A stretch of 64,000 nucleotides of DNA from Massilia sp. TS11 (GCF_022012445.1 NZ_JAKLTS010000008.1:170181-234180), one strand, 5' to 3'. Shown: positions 42,756 to 52,413, counted from the first letter of the stretch. Made by a program: numbers and translations. Notes: generated by a model from the letters alone, not told the origin.

Positions 42756-43675
42756 GCGGCCGGCCAGTCGAGCCGGCGCGCGCTGGTGAAGCAACGCGGC
42801 GCGCCCGTCAAGGGATCGGTAAAGCGCACGGCGCGCGCCAGCAGCTGCAGCGGGGCCGACACATCGTCTCCCTTGCAGGGCAGCGCGACCGGGTAGAACG
42901 CATCATTGAGAATCGGCGCACCGAGCGCCGCCATGTGCACGCGCAGCTGGTGCTGGCGGCCCGTATGCGGCAGCAGACGATAGCGGCCGAGGCCGCCACG
43001 GGTCTCGATCAGGTCGATCTCCGACTCCGCATTCGGCGCGCCCGCCACCTCTTTCATCACGAAAAATTTGTCGCCGATATCGAGGCGGCTGCGGTAGGTG
43101 AAGGGAAAGCTGCGCTCGGCCATCAGCGGCGCCAGGGCCTCATATTCCTTGCCGATCACGCGCTGCTGGAACATCGACTGATAGATGCCGCGCGTGGTGC
43201 GGTTGGTCGAGAAAATCACCACGCCGGCCGTCTCGCGGTCGAGCCGGTGAATCGGCACGAGGTCCGGGTTGCCGGTCGCCTTTTTCAGGCGCACGAGCAG
43301 GGTTTCATGGAGAAAGCGCCCGGTCGGAATGGTCGGCAGAAAATGCGGCTTGTCGACCACCAGCAGATGCGCGTCCTCATGCAGCACCGTGTGGGTGAAG
43401 GGAATCGGCGTCTCGGCTTCGAGCTCGCGGTAATACCAGATGCGCATGCCGCGCTGGTAGCGCGAATCGGCGCGCAGCGCCCGCCCCTGCCCATCGACGA
43501 CTTCGCCACGCGCGAGGCGCGCGCGCCACGAGGCCTCGGACACCAGCGGAAAATTCTCGACCAGGAAGGGCAGCAGGTGCGTCCACGGCCCATCCTGCAG
43601 CCACAGATAAGACGGCGACACGCCCTCGCGCATCGGCAAGGGCACGAAGGCGTTGGCCTCGGCCTGGCGTCCCAT
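42752..43675 (-). CDS. RluA-family pseudouridine synthase
   Basis: A 307-residue pseudouridine synthase. The catalytic motif HRLDRETAG places the active Asp at residue 146; VVDKPHFLPTIPTG (107-120) and LLPHTGRQHQLRVHM near 255 are family signatures. The N-terminal ~85 residues look like an S4-like or related accessory segment. Substrate (rRNA position) cannot be told. The start at 43675 shares one base with the M48 stop (TGATG), so translation is coupled; the longer frame upstream is a shadow. Its stop codon and that of the giant adhesin overlap in the palindrome CTTAAG. Confidence 0.92.
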   Translation of the reverse strand: MGRQAEANAFVPLPMREGVSPSYLWLQDGPWTHLLPFLVENFPLVSEASWRARLARGEVVDGQGRALRADSRYQRGMRIWYYRELEAETPIPFTHTVLHEDAHLLVVDKPHFLPTIPTGRFLHETLLVRLKKATGNPDLVPIHRLDRETAGVVIFSTNRTTRGIYQSMFQQRVIGKEYEALAPLMAERSFPFTYRSRLDIGDKFFVMKEVAGAPNAESEIDLIETRGGLGRYRLLPHTGRQHQLRVHMAALGAPILNDAFYPVALPCKGDDVSAPLQLLARAVRFTDPLTGAPRCFTSARRLDWPAA

Positions 43676-44538
43676 CAGCGCGTGGCGTAGGGCGGCAGCT
43701 TGTCGACCGTGGTGCCCTTGGCGCTCGCGTACAGGGGCAGCAGCAGCGGCAGATGCTCCTGGATCTTCTCGATCCGCTCGGGGCCGAGCGGGTGGGTCGA
43801 CAGCAGGGCCGGCGGCGCGCTCTTGCTCAGCGCGCCCATTTTCTGCCACAGCACGATGCCGGCGCGCGGGTCGTAGCCGGCGCGCGCAGCGATGTCCAGA
43901 CCGATCAGATCGGCCTCGCGCTCGTCATCGCGCGAATACTTGAGGGCCAGGCCCTTGGTGGCGATCTGCGCGCCCTGCTGGGTCAGGTTGGGGTCGATGT
44001 TGTAGCGGTAGCCGAGCAGGCTGCCGATACCCTGGGCCAGCATGCCGGTCACGGCCGTCTTACCCTGCTGGTAGCGGCTGTGTTCGCGCAGGGCGTGGGC
44101 CATTTCGTGGCCCATCACGGCGGCGATCTCGTCGTCGGTCATCTGCAGCTTGTCGAGGATGCCGCTGAAGAAGGCGATGCGCCCGCCCGGCATGCAGAAC
44201 GCGTTGACCGTGCCCGAATTGAGCACATTGACCTGCCACTGCCAGCGCTGGGCCTCGGGCTTCCAGCGCGGCGCATAGCTGATCAGGCGCTGGGCCACGG
44301 CGCGCACGCGCTGCACGCGCGGGTCGCTGTCGGGCAGCAGCGCATGCTTTTCCTGCGCCGCATTCAGCAGCTGCGAATACTGCATGCGCGACTGGGACTC
44401 GACCTGCTCGGCCGGGACCAGGGCTTCGAAAGGCAGGCGCTGGCGCACGGTAATGCCATCCTGCACGACGGTGCGATCGGCCGCACCGGCCAGGCCGCTG
44501 ACCAGGGCCAGGGCCACCACCACAAAGTTAATGCGCAT
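43675..44538 (-). CDS. M48-family zinc metalloprotease
   Basis: A 287-residue periplasmic protease. A signal peptide (1-19) precedes the M48 domain with zinc site HEMAH (144-148) and third ligand probably Glu206 in SRDDEREAD. The VNAFCMPGGRIAFFSGIL stretch before the active site is typical of the LoiP/BepA group, but the C-terminal TPR region of BepA is missing, so it is closer to LoiP/YcaL-type proteases. Probable role in outer-membrane protein quality control. It overlaps ampG by 11 bases upstream and rluA-like gene by one base downstream. Confidence 0.9.
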   Translation of the reverse strand: MRINFVVVALALVSGLAGAADRTVVQDGITVRQRLPFEALVPAEQVESQSRMQYSQLLNAAQEKHALLPDSDPRVQRVRAVAQRLISYAPRWKPEAQRWQWQVNVLNSGTVNAFCMPGGRIAFFSGILDKLQMTDDEIAAVMGHEMAHALREHSRYQQGKTAVTGMLAQGIGSLLGYRYNIDPNLTQQGAQIATKGLALKYSRDDEREADLIGLDIAARAGYDPRAGIVLWQKMGALSKSAPPALLSTHPLGPERIEKIQEHLPLLLPLYASAKGTTVDKLPPYATR

Positions 44539-45763
44539 CGGACTCCCTCCAGGGCGCGATCTTGGGCAACATCAGCATGGCCGGGATCGCCGCCGCAAAA
44601 CACACGAGAAAGAACTGAAACCACCCCAGCTGGGCCACGATGTAGCCGACCGAGGCATTGATAAATGTACGCGGCACCGCCGCCAGGCTGGAGAATAGCG
44701 CGTACTGGGTGGCCGTGTAGCGCGTGTCCGTCGCGCGCGACAGGAAGGCCACCAGGGCCGTCGCACCCAGACCGAGGCTGGCAAACGACTCGAAACCCAT
44801 GACCGCCGCCAGCAACAGCGTATTCGCGCCCACCAGCGCCAGCCAGGCAAAGCCGAGAATCGCCAGCGCCTGCAGCGCGCCGAACACCCACAGCGCCCGG
44901 TTCACGCCCAGCTTGATCATCCACACGCCGCCCACCAGGCCACCCGCCACGCTGGCCCACAGCCCGACCGCATTGGCCGCTGCCCCTATCTGGGAGGTGC
45001 TGAAGCCAATATCAAGGAAAAATTTGGTGGCCAGGGCCGTGGCCATGCTGTCGCCGATTTTGTAGAGCAGCATGAAGGCCAGCATCCAGCCGGCCTGAGC
45101 CCAGCCCCCGCGCGTCAGAAACTCCTTGAACGGCAGAATCACCGCCTGCTCGAGATTCTTCGGCGTGGCGCCGTACAGGGCCGGTTCACGCGCCAGCAGC
45201 GTGACCAGGAAGCATGGCAGCATGCAGGCGCCGACGATCCAGAACACCAGCGACCAGGGCAGGAATTCGACCAGGGCCAGCCCGAGCGCGCTCGGAATCA
45301 GGCCAGCCGCCTTGTAGGCATTGACGACGACGGCGGCGCCCAGGCCCTGCTCGGCGTCGCTGAGAATCTCGCGCCGGTAGGCGTCGATCACGATGTCCTG
45401 CGAGGCCGACAGGAAAGTGACGCCGGTGGCGGCCAGCACGATGGCGCCCAGCTGGGTGGCCGGGTCGAGCATGCCCATGGCGCCGATCGCGACGCACAGG
45501 CCGAGCTGGGTCAGGGCGATCCAGCCGCGCCGCCGCCCGAGCGGCAGCGCAAAGCGGTCCATGAACGGCGCCCACAGGAACTTGAAGGTGTAGGGGAACT
45601 GCACCAGGCCGAACAGACCAAGCGCCTTGACCTCCACCCCGCCCTTGGCCAGCCAGGCCTGGACGAAGTAGATCAGCGTGAACAGCGGCAGGCCCGAGCT
45701 CACGCCCAGGGCCAGCACGGTCAGCATGCGCCTGTTGAACAGGCTGCGCCAGTCAGTCTTCAC
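44528..45763 (-). CDS. ampG: MFS transporter, AmpG-like
   Basis: A 411-residue inner-membrane transporter with about 12 hydrophobic segments. The sequence resembles AmpG muropeptide permeases (SGLPLFTLIYFVQAWL in the first helix, FPYTFKFLWAPFMDRF after the second, SASQDIVIDAYRRE near 120), which import GlcNAc-anhydroMurNAc-peptides for wall recycling. The start is a GTG at 45763 that overlaps the metW TGA (GTGA); the longer frame above is a shadow of metW. Its place beside a wall/envelope protease fits recycling, but substrate specificity is by homology only. Confidence 0.88.
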   Translation of the reverse strand: MKTDWRSLFNRRMLTVLALGVSSGLPLFTLIYFVQAWLAKGGVEVKALGLFGLVQFPYTFKFLWAPFMDRFALPLGRRRGWIALTQLGLCVAIGAMGMLDPATQLGAIVLAATGVTFLSASQDIVIDAYRREILSDAEQGLGAAVVVNAYKAAGLIPSALGLALVEFLPWSLVFWIVGACMLPCFLVTLLAREPALYGATPKNLEQAVILPFKEFLTRGGWAQAGWMLAFMLLYKIGDSMATALATKFFLDIGFSTSQIGAAANAVGLWASVAGGLVGGVWMIKLGVNRALWVFGALQALAILGFAWLALVGANTLLLAAVMGFESFASLGLGATALVAFLSRATDTRYTATQYALFSSLAAVPRTFINASVGYIVAQLGWFQFFLVCFAAAIPAMLMLPKIAPWRESDAH

Positions 45764-46377
45764 CCGGCGGCCCGCTGCTTTTTGCGCAGCCTGAACACGG
45801 CCAGGCTGCCGCGCAGATTGGGCAGAAAATGCACCGGCTTGCCGTCGGCCAGGGCCACGCATTCGAGCACTTCGAGCCCGACCTCGTGCGCCAGTTCGGC
45901 GAAATCATAGATCGTCGCGCAGCGCACGTTCGGCGTGTCGTACCACTGGTAGGGCAGCGACTTCGACACCGGCATGCGCCCTTTGAGCAGGGCCAGACGG
46001 TGCGGCCAGTGGGCAAAATTGGGGAAGCTGACGATGGCCTCGGCGCCCACCCGCACGATATCGCGCAGCAGGTCCTCGACATGGGTCATCATCTGCAGCG
46101 AGGACAGGCACAGCACCGTGTCGAAGCTGTTATCGCCGAACATGGCCAGGCCGTTTTCCATGTCCTGCTGGATGACGTTGATGCCGCGCGCGGTCGAGGC
46201 CAGCACCTGGGCGTCGTCGAGTTCAATGCCATAGCCGCTGCAGCGCTTGTCCACCTGCAGATGGCGCAGCATGGCGCCGTCGCCGCAGCCCACGTCGAGC
46301 ACGTGCGAACCCTCGCGCACCCAGTGCGCGATGAAGGCCAGGTCCGGACGGACGGCAGAGAGTTCGTTGAAGTTCAT
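45760..46377 (-). CDS. metW: Methionine biosynthesis protein MetW
   Basis: A 205-residue SAM-dependent methyltransferase-fold protein. The SAM-binding [13 protein letters not shown] lies at 25-37, followed by the acidic turn YGIELDD near 53 and [20 protein letters not shown] near 83-102. MetW works with MetX for homoserine acylation in betaproteobacteria and actinobacteria; its exact reaction is not settled. The ATG overlaps the metX stop by four bases, confirming the metX-metW pair. Confidence 0.95.
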   Translation of the reverse strand: MNFNELSAVRPDLAFIAHWVREGSHVLDVGCGDGAMLRHLQVDKRCSGYGIELDDAQVLASTARGINVIQQDMENGLAMFGDNSFDTVLCLSSLQMMTHVEDLLRDIVRVGAEAIVSFPNFAHWPHRLALLKGRMPVSKSLPYQWYDTPNVRCATIYDFAELAHEVGLEVLECVALADGKPVHFLPNLRGSLAVFRLRKKQRAAG

Positions 46378-47513
46378 GCGAATTCCTTGGCGATGCGCTC
46401 GTAGTAGGCCCGGATGAAGTTGTGGTAGCGCGGGTCTTCGAGCAGGAAGGCGTCGTGTCCGTGCGGGGCGTCGATCTCGGCGTAGCTGACCTGGCGGCGG
46501 TTGGCCACCAGGGCCTGCACGATCTCGCGCGAGCGCTCGGGCGCGAAGCGCCAGTCGGTGGTGAACGAGGCCACCAGGAACTGGGCGCGGGTAGCGGCCA
46601 GCGCGGCCGCCAGATCGCCATCGAAGGGGCGCGCCGGATCGAAGTAGTCGAGCGCCTTGGTAATCAGCAGATAGGTATTGGCGTCGAAGTATTCGGAGAA
46701 CTTGTCGCCCTGGTAGCGCAGGTAGGACTCGATCTCGAAGTCGACGCCGAAGTCGAAGTTGTAGGCGTCCTTGTCGGCCGCGTTGCGCAGCTTGCGGCCG
46801 AATTTTTCGGCCATGTCGTCGTTCGACAGATAGGTGATATGGCCGATCATGCGCGCCACCCGCAGACCGCGCCGCGGCACCACGCCGTGTTCATAGAAAT
46901 GCCCGCCATGGAAGTCGGGGTCCGACAGGATGGCCTGGCGCGCCACGTCATTGAAGGCGATGTTCTGGGCCGACAGCTTGGGCGTGGAGGCAATCACCAT
47001 GCAGTGGCGCAGGCGCTGCGGATACAGGATCGACCAGGCCAGGGCCTGCATGCCGCCGAGCGAACCGCCCATCACGCAGGCGAACTGGCCGATGCCGAGG
47101 GCGTCGGCCACGCGCGCCTGGGCGTGCACCCAGTCTTCCACCGTCACCACCGGAAAATCGGCGCCATACGGCTTGCCGGTAGCTGGATTGGTGTGCATCG
47201 GACCGGTCGAGCCGAAGCAGGAACCGAGGTTGTTCACGCCGATGACGAAGAACTTGTCGGTGTCGAGCGGCTTGCCCGGGCCGACCATATTGTTCCACCA
47301 GCCGGTGTTCTTCGGCTGGTCGGCATACACGCCGGCCACATGGTGCGAGGCATTGAGCGCATGGCAGACCAGCACCGCATTGGACTTGTCGGCGTTCAGG
47401 GTGCCATAGGTTTCGATCATCAGCGCATAGTCGCTGAGGGAGGCGCCGCTCTGGAGCCGCAGCGGCTCGCTGAAATGCAGGCTTTGCGGGACAACGATTC
47501 CGATGGAGGACAT
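46374..47513 (-). CDS. metX: Homoserine O-acyltransferase MetX
   Basis: A 379-residue alpha/beta-hydrolase-fold enzyme that acylates homoserine in methionine synthesis. The nucleophile elbow [12 protein letters not shown] (Ser near 147) is clear, as is the oxyanion/substrate region [11 protein letters not shown] near 50. The catalytic His is in [11 protein letters not shown] near the C terminus. Proteobacterial MetX of this type, working with MetW, often uses succinyl-CoA although annotated as acetyltransferase; the acyl donor is not determined here. Start at 47513, eight bases after ptsI, with GGAGGA upstream. Confidence 0.95.
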   Translation of the reverse strand: MSSIGIVVPQSLHFSEPLRLQSGASLSDYALMIETYGTLNADKSNAVLVCHALNASHHVAGVYADQPKNTGWWNNMVGPGKPLDTDKFFVIGVNNLGSCFGSTGPMHTNPATGKPYGADFPVVTVEDWVHAQARVADALGIGQFACVMGGSLGGMQALAWSILYPQRLRHCMVIASTPKLSAQNIAFNDVARQAILSDPDFHGGHFYEHGVVPRRGLRVARMIGHITYLSNDDMAEKFGRKLRNAADKDAYNFDFGVDFEIESYLRYQGDKFSEYFDANTYLLITKALDYFDPARPFDGDLAAALAATRAQFLVASFTTDWRFAPERSREIVQALVANRRQVSYAEIDAPHGHDAFLLEDPRYHNFIRAYYERIAKEFA

Positions 47514-47521
47514 AGTGAGAA

Positions 47522-49291
47522 TTAAAGCGTCTGCAGCTGGGCCACCGCCTCGGCGATCGCCTGGGGTTCGGTGGCGCGCAGGATCTTGCGCGTCTGCGCC
47601 GTCAGGGCCGCCAGATCGCTGTTGAGGATTTCCTGCTTCACGGCCAGCAGCTGGGCCGGATGCATCGAGAACTCGCGCAGGCCCATGCCGAGCAGCAGGC
47701 GCGTGAGCTTGGTGTCGCCGGCCATCTCGCCGCACACGGCGACATCGATCCCGGCCTTGTGGCCGGCCTGGATGGTCATCGCGATCAGCTGCAGTACGGC
47801 CGGATGCAGGGGGTTGTACAGGTGCGCCACTTCGTAGTCGACGCGGTCGATCGCCAGCGTGTACTGGATCAGGTCATTGGTGCCGATCGAGAGGAAGTCC
47901 ATGCGCTTGACGAACATCGGCAGCGACAGGGCCGCAGCCGGAATCTCGATCATCGCCCCGACTTCGACCTGCGGGTCGAACTTCTGGCCGGCCTCGCGCA
48001 GCTGCTGCTTGGCCTGTTCGATCATGGCCAGCGACTGGTCGATCTCGAAGGCGTGCGCCAGCATCGGAATCAGGATGCGCACCTTACCGAAGGCGGAGGC
48101 GCGCAGCAGCGCGCGCAGCTGGGTCAGGAACAGCTGCGGCTCCGACAGGCAGTAGCGGATCGCGCGCAGGCCGAGGGCCGGATTCAGGGCCGTGTGCTCG
48201 GCGCCGTCGAGCGGCTTGTCGGCGCCGATGTCGAGCGTGCGGATGGTGACCGGCTTGCCCTTCATGGCCAGCACGGCTTTCTTGTACTGCTCGAACTGCT
48301 CGTCCTCGGTCGGCGTCTTGTGGGCGTGGTTGGCGCGCCCCATGAACAGGAATTCGGAGCGGAACAGGCCGACGCCCATGGCGCCCGATTCGAGCGCGTG
48401 CGGGCAGTCCTCGGGCAGCTCGATATTCGCCAGCAGCGTGACGGCGGTGCCGTCGCGCGTGACGGCCGGGGTCTTCTTCAGCTTCAGCAGCTTCTTGCGC
48501 GCCTTGAGCAGGGCGCCCTGGCGCGCGCGGTACTGGTCGAGCACCAGCGGGCTCGGATTGGCGATCACCACGCCGGCGTCGCCGTCGATGATCACCCAGT
48601 CATCCTGTTCGATCAGCTGGGACGCATTGCCCATCCCGACCGCGCACGGAATATCGAGCGAGCGGGCGACGATGGCCGTGTGCGAGTTCTGGCCGCCGAC
48701 ATCGGTGACGAAGCCGACGAAGCTCTTGTCGCGGAACTGCAGCATGTCGGCCGGCGAGATGTCGTGCGCCACCACGATCATCTGCGGCTGATAGTCGTCG
48801 CGCAGTTCGGCCGAGGGCAGCTGGGCGCTGCCCATCAGGACCTTGAGCACGCGCTCGGCCACCTGCTGGATGTCGGCCTTGCGCTCACGCAGATAGGGAT
48901 CTTCGATTTCGTCGAACTGGGCCGACAGCTCCTCGATCTGGGTCACGAGCGCCCATTCGGCGTTGTAGTTGCGGGTGCGGATGATGTCCAGCGGCGCTTC
49001 CGAGATCATCGGGTCGGACAGGATCAGCACGTGGACGTCGATGAAGGCCCCGAGTTCGGTCGGCGCGTCCTTCGGCAGTTCGGTCCACAGGGTCTGCAGC
49101 TCGCGGTGCACCTGGGCGATGGCTTCCTGCAGGCGCAGGACTTCGGCTTCCAGATGTTCTTCGGCCACCAGATAATGCTGGACCTCGAGTGCGGCCGGCG
49201 CCAGCAGGTGGGCGCGCCCGATCGAGATCCCGCGCGACACGGGAATCCCGTGCAGCGTGAAGGAGGCCATATTGCGCGCGAGCGAGGGCAT
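47522..49291 (-). CDS. ptsI: PTS enzyme I (phosphoenolpyruvate-protein phosphotransferase)
   Basis: A 589-residue cytoplasmic enzyme that takes phosphate from PEP and passes it to HPr. The phospho-histidine is His204 in [12 protein letters not shown], the HPr-binding helical domain occupies about 45-150, and the C-terminal PEP-binding barrel contains [10 protein letters not shown] (near 320), LRAIRYCL and [13 protein letters not shown] (near 475). The ATG directly follows the ptsH stop (TAAATG). No sugar permease is in the window, so its job is probably regulatory. Confidence 0.95.
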   Translation of the reverse strand: MPSLARNMASFTLHGIPVSRGISIGRAHLLAPAALEVQHYLVAEEHLEAEVLRLQEAIAQVHRELQTLWTELPKDAPTELGAFIDVHVLILSDPMISEAPLDIIRTRNYNAEWALVTQIEELSAQFDEIEDPYLRERKADIQQVAERVLKVLMGSAQLPSAELRDDYQPQMIVVAHDISPADMLQFRDKSFVGFVTDVGGQNSHTAIVARSLDIPCAVGMGNASQLIEQDDWVIIDGDAGVVIANPSPLVLDQYRARQGALLKARKKLLKLKKTPAVTRDGTAVTLLANIELPEDCPHALESGAMGVGLFRSEFLFMGRANHAHKTPTEDEQFEQYKKAVLAMKGKPVTIRTLDIGADKPLDGAEHTALNPALGLRAIRYCLSEPQLFLTQLRALLRASAFGKVRILIPMLAHAFEIDQSLAMIEQAKQQLREAGQKFDPQVEVGAMIEIPAAALSLPMFVKRMDFLSIGTNDLIQYTLAIDRVDYEVAHLYNPLHPAVLQLIAMTIQAGHKAGIDVAVCGEMAGDTKLTRLLLGMGLREFSMHPAQLLAVKQEILNSDLAALTAQTRKILRATEPQAIAEAVAQLQTL

Positions 49292-49561
49292 TTACTCGCC
49301 TTCGCCGAATTTGTCGTTGATCAGGCCGGTCAGCGCGGCGATGCAGTCCTGTTCGTCCGGGCCATCGGCTTCCAGCGTGACCTTGGCGCCTTTGCCGGCG
49401 GCCAGCATCATCACGCCCATGATCGACTTGGCGTTCACGCGCCGTCCATTACGCGACAGGAAAACATCGCTCTTGTACTTGGCGGCGAGCTGGGTGAATT
49501 TGGCCGAGGCGCGCGCGTGCAGGCCCAGTTTATTAATGATTTCGAGTTCTTGTTGAATCAT
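49292..49561 (-). CDS. ptsH: PTS phosphocarrier HPr
   Basis: An 89-residue phosphocarrier. The phosphorylated His15 is in KLGLHARASAKF. The regulatory serine site is present near residue 46 in KSIMGVMMLAAGKG, typical of betaproteobacterial HPr that can be a target of HPr kinase (HprK is not in this window). It receives phosphate from enzyme I and passes it to the EIIA-Man protein encoded just upstream. Confidence 0.96.
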   Translation of the reverse strand: MIQQELEIINKLGLHARASAKFTQLAAKYKSDVFLSRNGRRVNAKSIMGVMMLAAGKGAKVTLEADGPDEQDCIAALTGLINDKFGEGE

Positions 49562-49578
49562 CTTCCCTTGAATCGCTT

Positions 49579-49986
49579 TCAGTTGGGACCCAGGCGGATC
49601 CGGTTATCGACGCGCACGGCGCCATTCTGGCCCCCGGCCAGGGCCATCTCGACCACCACGTCCAGCGTATCGCGGCGGTAGGTGATGGCGCGCAGCAGCA
49701 TCGGCAGGCTGATGCCGGCGATGACTTCCACGCGCCCGCTCTCGGTGAGCGCATTGCAGCAGTTGGCGGGCGTGCCGCCCTTCACATCGGTCATGACCAG
49801 CACCCCGTCGCCCTCGTCCAGGCGGGCGATGGCCGCCTGCGCCAGGGCGTTGACCTGACCCGGGTCCTGGTCGGCCACGACGTCGATCGCTTCCAGCTGC
49901 TCGACCGGCCCGCGGAACACATGCTGGACGGCGGCCACGAAGGCCGCGCCCAGCGGGGCATGGGTCATCAGCAAAATGCCGACCAT
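49579..49986 (-). CDS. PTS EIIA component, mannose family
   Basis: A 135-residue EIIA-Man-type domain standing alone. The phospho-accepting His9 is in ILLMTHAPLG and the conserved VMTDVKGGTPANCC follows near 64-77. Without EIIB, EIIC or EIID partners it cannot drive sugar uptake in this locus; betaproteobacteria use this EIIA-HPr-EI chain for regulation. It begins one base after the gshB stop and ends 17 bases before ptsH. Confidence 0.93.
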   Translation of the reverse strand: MVGILLMTHAPLGAAFVAAVQHVFRGPVEQLEAIDVVADQDPGQVNALAQAAIARLDEGDGVLVMTDVKGGTPANCCNALTESGRVEVIAGISLPMLLRAITYRRDTLDVVVEMALAGGQNGAVRVDNRIRLGPN

Positions 49987-49987
49987 C

Positions 49988-50929
49988 TCAGGCCACCGCC
50001 CGTTCGAGGGCGTCGATGAAAATGGCGGCGACGTCGCATCCGGTTTGCTGCATGATCTCCTGGAAGCAGGTGGGACTGGTCACGTTCACCTCGGTGAGGT
50101 AATCGCCAATCACATCGCATCCTACCAGCAGCAGGCCGCGTGCGGCCAGTTCCGGCGCCAGGCTTTCGCCGATTTCGCGCTCGCGCGCCGTCAGCGGCTG
50201 GGCCACGCCGGTGCCGCCGGCGGCCAGATTGCCGCGCACCTCGCCGGCCTGGGGAATGCGCGCCAGCGCATACGGCACCACCTGGCCGCCGATCAGCAGC
50301 ACGCGCTTGTCGCCCTTGCTGATCTCGGGGATGTAGCGCTGGGCCATGATGGTGCGGCGCCCGTGATCGGTCAGGGTTTCGATGATGGCGCCGAGGTTGA
50401 TGCCATCGTCCTTGACGCGGAAGATGCCCATGCCGCCCATGCCGTCGAGCGGCTTGAGGATCACATCGCCATGCTCGGCGTGGAAGGCGCGCAGGCGGCG
50501 CGGATCGGACGTGACCAGGGTCGGCGCCGTGAATTCGGCGAACTGGGCGATGCTGAGCTTTTCATTGTGGTTGCGGATCGCGGCCGGTTTGTTGAACACG
50601 CGCGCGCCCTGGCGCTCGGCCAGTTCCAGCAGATAGGTGCCGTAGATGTACTCCATGTCGAACGGCGGGTCCTTGCGCTGCAGGACGGCGTCGAAGGACT
50701 CCAGAGCGCGCGCCTGCACGGGGCCGGCGTGGTACCAGTTGTCGGGGTCGCCCGTAAGCGTGATCTCGGCCACATTGGCCACCACGCGGCCGCCCTCGAG
50801 CGCCATATCGCCCTGCTCGAAAGCATACAGCGTATGGCCGCGGCGGGCCGCTTCGCGCATCATGGCGAAGGTGGAATCCTTGTAGATCTTGAAGCTCGCC
50901 AGCGGATCGGCGAGAAATGCGATATTCAT
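49988..50929 (-). CDS. gshB: Glutathione synthetase
   Basis: A 313-residue ATP-grasp enzyme that adds glycine to gamma-glutamylcysteine. The family pattern is clear: MNIAFLADPLASFKIYKDST at the N terminus (pre-ATP-grasp), FNKPAAIRNHNEKL near 115, DVILKPLDGMGGMGIFRV near 155-172 and DVIGDYLTEVNVTSPTC near 275-291. It follows gshA by 75 bases, in which a five-base CGGGG/CCCCG hairpin lies, and overlaps none of its neighbours. Confidence 0.96.
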   Translation of the reverse strand: MNIAFLADPLASFKIYKDSTFAMMREAARRGHTLYAFEQGDMALEGGRVVANVAEITLTGDPDNWYHAGPVQARALESFDAVLQRKDPPFDMEYIYGTYLLELAERQGARVFNKPAAIRNHNEKLSIAQFAEFTAPTLVTSDPRRLRAFHAEHGDVILKPLDGMGGMGIFRVKDDGINLGAIIETLTDHGRRTIMAQRYIPEISKGDKRVLLIGGQVVPYALARIPQAGEVRGNLAAGGTGVAQPLTAREREIGESLAPELAARGLLLVGCDVIGDYLTEVNVTSPTCFQEIMQQTGCDVAAIFIDALERAVA

Positions 50930-51004
50930 GGGATCTCCTCGACGGGGAACCCCGATTTTAGCCCGAAATGGCAGGGACCGCCTTGCGCGGCCCCGGCGCC
51001 ATCC

Positions 51005-52297
51005 TCAATACACCTCGGGGTGGGGGTCGGTGCGTTCGAGTTCGAGCGAGGCGGCCAGCAGGGCCAGGCGCGCCACCACGCCATACACGTAGAAGCGGTT
51101 CGGCGCGGCCGTACCCGGCTTGGCCTGCAGATCGGGCACCGCATGCTGCTGGGCGAAGGCGAGCGGCACGAACTGGGAGCCGGGCGCATTCAGGTTCTGG
51201 TCGACCCCGCGCTCGGCGTGCACGCGGTAGAAACCGCCGATCACGTAGCGGTCGATCATCGACACCACCGGTTCGGCCACGGCCTCGCCGATCGATTCGA
51301 AGGTCGGCACGCCTTCCTGGATGATCAGGTCGCTCACCTCGACGCCGGCCTTTATCACCGACATCTTGTGGCGCTGCTGGCGCGTCAGGTCCTTGACCTC
51401 GTTCGGGTCCTTGACCGTCATGACGCCCATGCCATAGGTGCCGGCATCGGGCTTGACGATGACGAAGGGCTTCTGCTTGATCCCGTACTCCTTGTACTTC
51501 TTGCGGATCTTGGCCAGCAGGGTCGAGACCTGGTCGGCCAGGCAGTCGGCCGGGTCGGCCACATTCACGTCCTGGCACTGCAGGTGGAGCGGATTGACCA
51601 TCCACGGATCGACGTCGATCAGCTTGCCGAACTTCTTGGCCACCTCGTCGTAGGCGTTCAGGTGATTGCTCTTGCGGCGCAGGGCCCAGCCCGCATGCAG
51701 GGGCGGCAGCAGGGCCTGCTCGTGCAGGTCTTCGAGGATCGGCGGGATGCCGGCCGACAGGTCGTTATTCAGCAGGATCGTGCAGGGATCGAAGTCCTTC
51801 AGGCCCAGCCGGCGGCCATTGGGCGAGCGCACGAGCGGTTCGATGACCAGCATATTCCCGTCCGGCAGCGGCAGCGGGGTCGGCTCGGTGATGTCGGGCG
51901 ACACCGAGCCGAGACGCACATGCAGGCCGGTCTGGCGAAACACCTGCATCAGGCGCGCCACGTTCTGCAGATAGGTCGGGTTGCGCGTATGCGATTCGGG
52001 AATCAGCAGCAGATTGCGCGCGTCCGGGCAGTATTTGTCGATCGCCGCCATGGCGGCCTGTACGGCCAGGGGCAGCATCTCGGGATTCAGATGATTGAAA
52101 CCGCCGGGGAACAGATTGGTGTCCACCGGGGCCAGCTTATAGCCGGCATTGCGCAGGTCCACCGAACAGTAGAACGGCGGCGTGTGCTCCTGCCATTCGA
52201 GGCGGAACCAGCGCTCGATGGCCGGGGTCGCCTCGAGAATTTTCTTTTCGAGGTCGAGCAGGGGGCCGTTCAAAGCCGTTACGAGGTTGGGAACCAT
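51005..52297 (-). CDS. gshA: Glutamate--cysteine ligase, proteobacterial ATP-grasp-like type
   Basis: A 430-residue enzyme that makes gamma-glutamylcysteine, the first step of glutathione synthesis. It belongs to the beta/acidithiobacillus-type family, not the E. coli GshA fold, as judged by SVDLRNAGYKLAPVDTNLFP near 45-64, PESHTRNPTYLQN near 100, and KPDAGTYGMGVMTVKD near 280. First gene of the long minus-strand run to 42752. A sigma-32-like promoter stands 42-69 bases upstream. Confidence 0.93.
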   Translation of the reverse strand: MVPNLVTALNGPLLDLEKKILEATPAIERWFRLEWQEHTPPFYCSVDLRNAGYKLAPVDTNLFPGGFNHLNPEMLPLAVQAAMAAIDKYCPDARNLLLIPESHTRNPTYLQNVARLMQVFRQTGLHVRLGSVSPDITEPTPLPLPDGNMLVIEPLVRSPNGRRLGLKDFDPCTILLNNDLSAGIPPILEDLHEQALLPPLHAGWALRRKSNHLNAYDEVAKKFGKLIDVDPWMVNPLHLQCQDVNVADPADCLADQVSTLLAKIRKKYKEYGIKQKPFVIVKPDAGTYGMGVMTVKDPNEVKDLTRQQRHKMSVIKAGVEVSDLIIQEGVPTFESIGEAVAEPVVSMIDRYVIGGFYRVHAERGVDQNLNAPGSQFVPLAFAQQHAVPDLQAKPGTAAPNRFYVYGVVARLALLAASLELERTDPHPEVY

Positions 52298-52338
52298 GCC
52301 AATCTTCCAAAAAACAGCATCTTACCTTGGGCTGTCCC

Positions 52339-52366
52339 ACATCGGGGCAATTTCGGAGAATTCAAG
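52339..52366 (-). promoter_or_regulatory. Sigma-32-like (heat-shock) promoter before gshA
   Basis: On the minus strand CTTGAA (52361-52366) is followed after 13 bases by CCCCGATGT (52339-52347), close to the sigma-32 consensus CTTGAA-N13/14-CCCCATNT. Expected transcription start is about 35 bases before the gshA ATG. It was judged by eye against the consensus only. Confidence 0.5.
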
Positions 52367-52387
52367 CGGGTTTCCAAATTACCAAGC

Positions 52388-52413
52388 AAAAAAAAGCGCC
52401 CCCGAGGGGGCGC
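52388..52413 (-). terminator. Intrinsic terminator of the porin-glnK-amtB operon
   Basis: Read on the minus strand, an eight-base perfect stem (GCGCCCCC with GGGGGCGC, loop of two to four bases) is followed by eight T. It lies 45 bases after the amtB stop and separates that operon from gshA. It is the clearest rho-independent terminator in the window. Confidence 0.93.

Noticed and set aside
41640..42794. Two further minus-strand open frames under the adhesin 3' end
   Set aside because: Low-complexity Ala/Arg/Gly-rich translations with no motif; they are shadows of the adhesin frame.
47514..47521. SAM or other riboswitch before metX
   Set aside because: Only eight bases separate ptsI and metX; no room for a leader structure.
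47660..49681. 673-codon plus-strand frame opposite ptsI and ptsH
   Set aside because: Antisense shadow; the minus strand carries His204 and His15 active sites.
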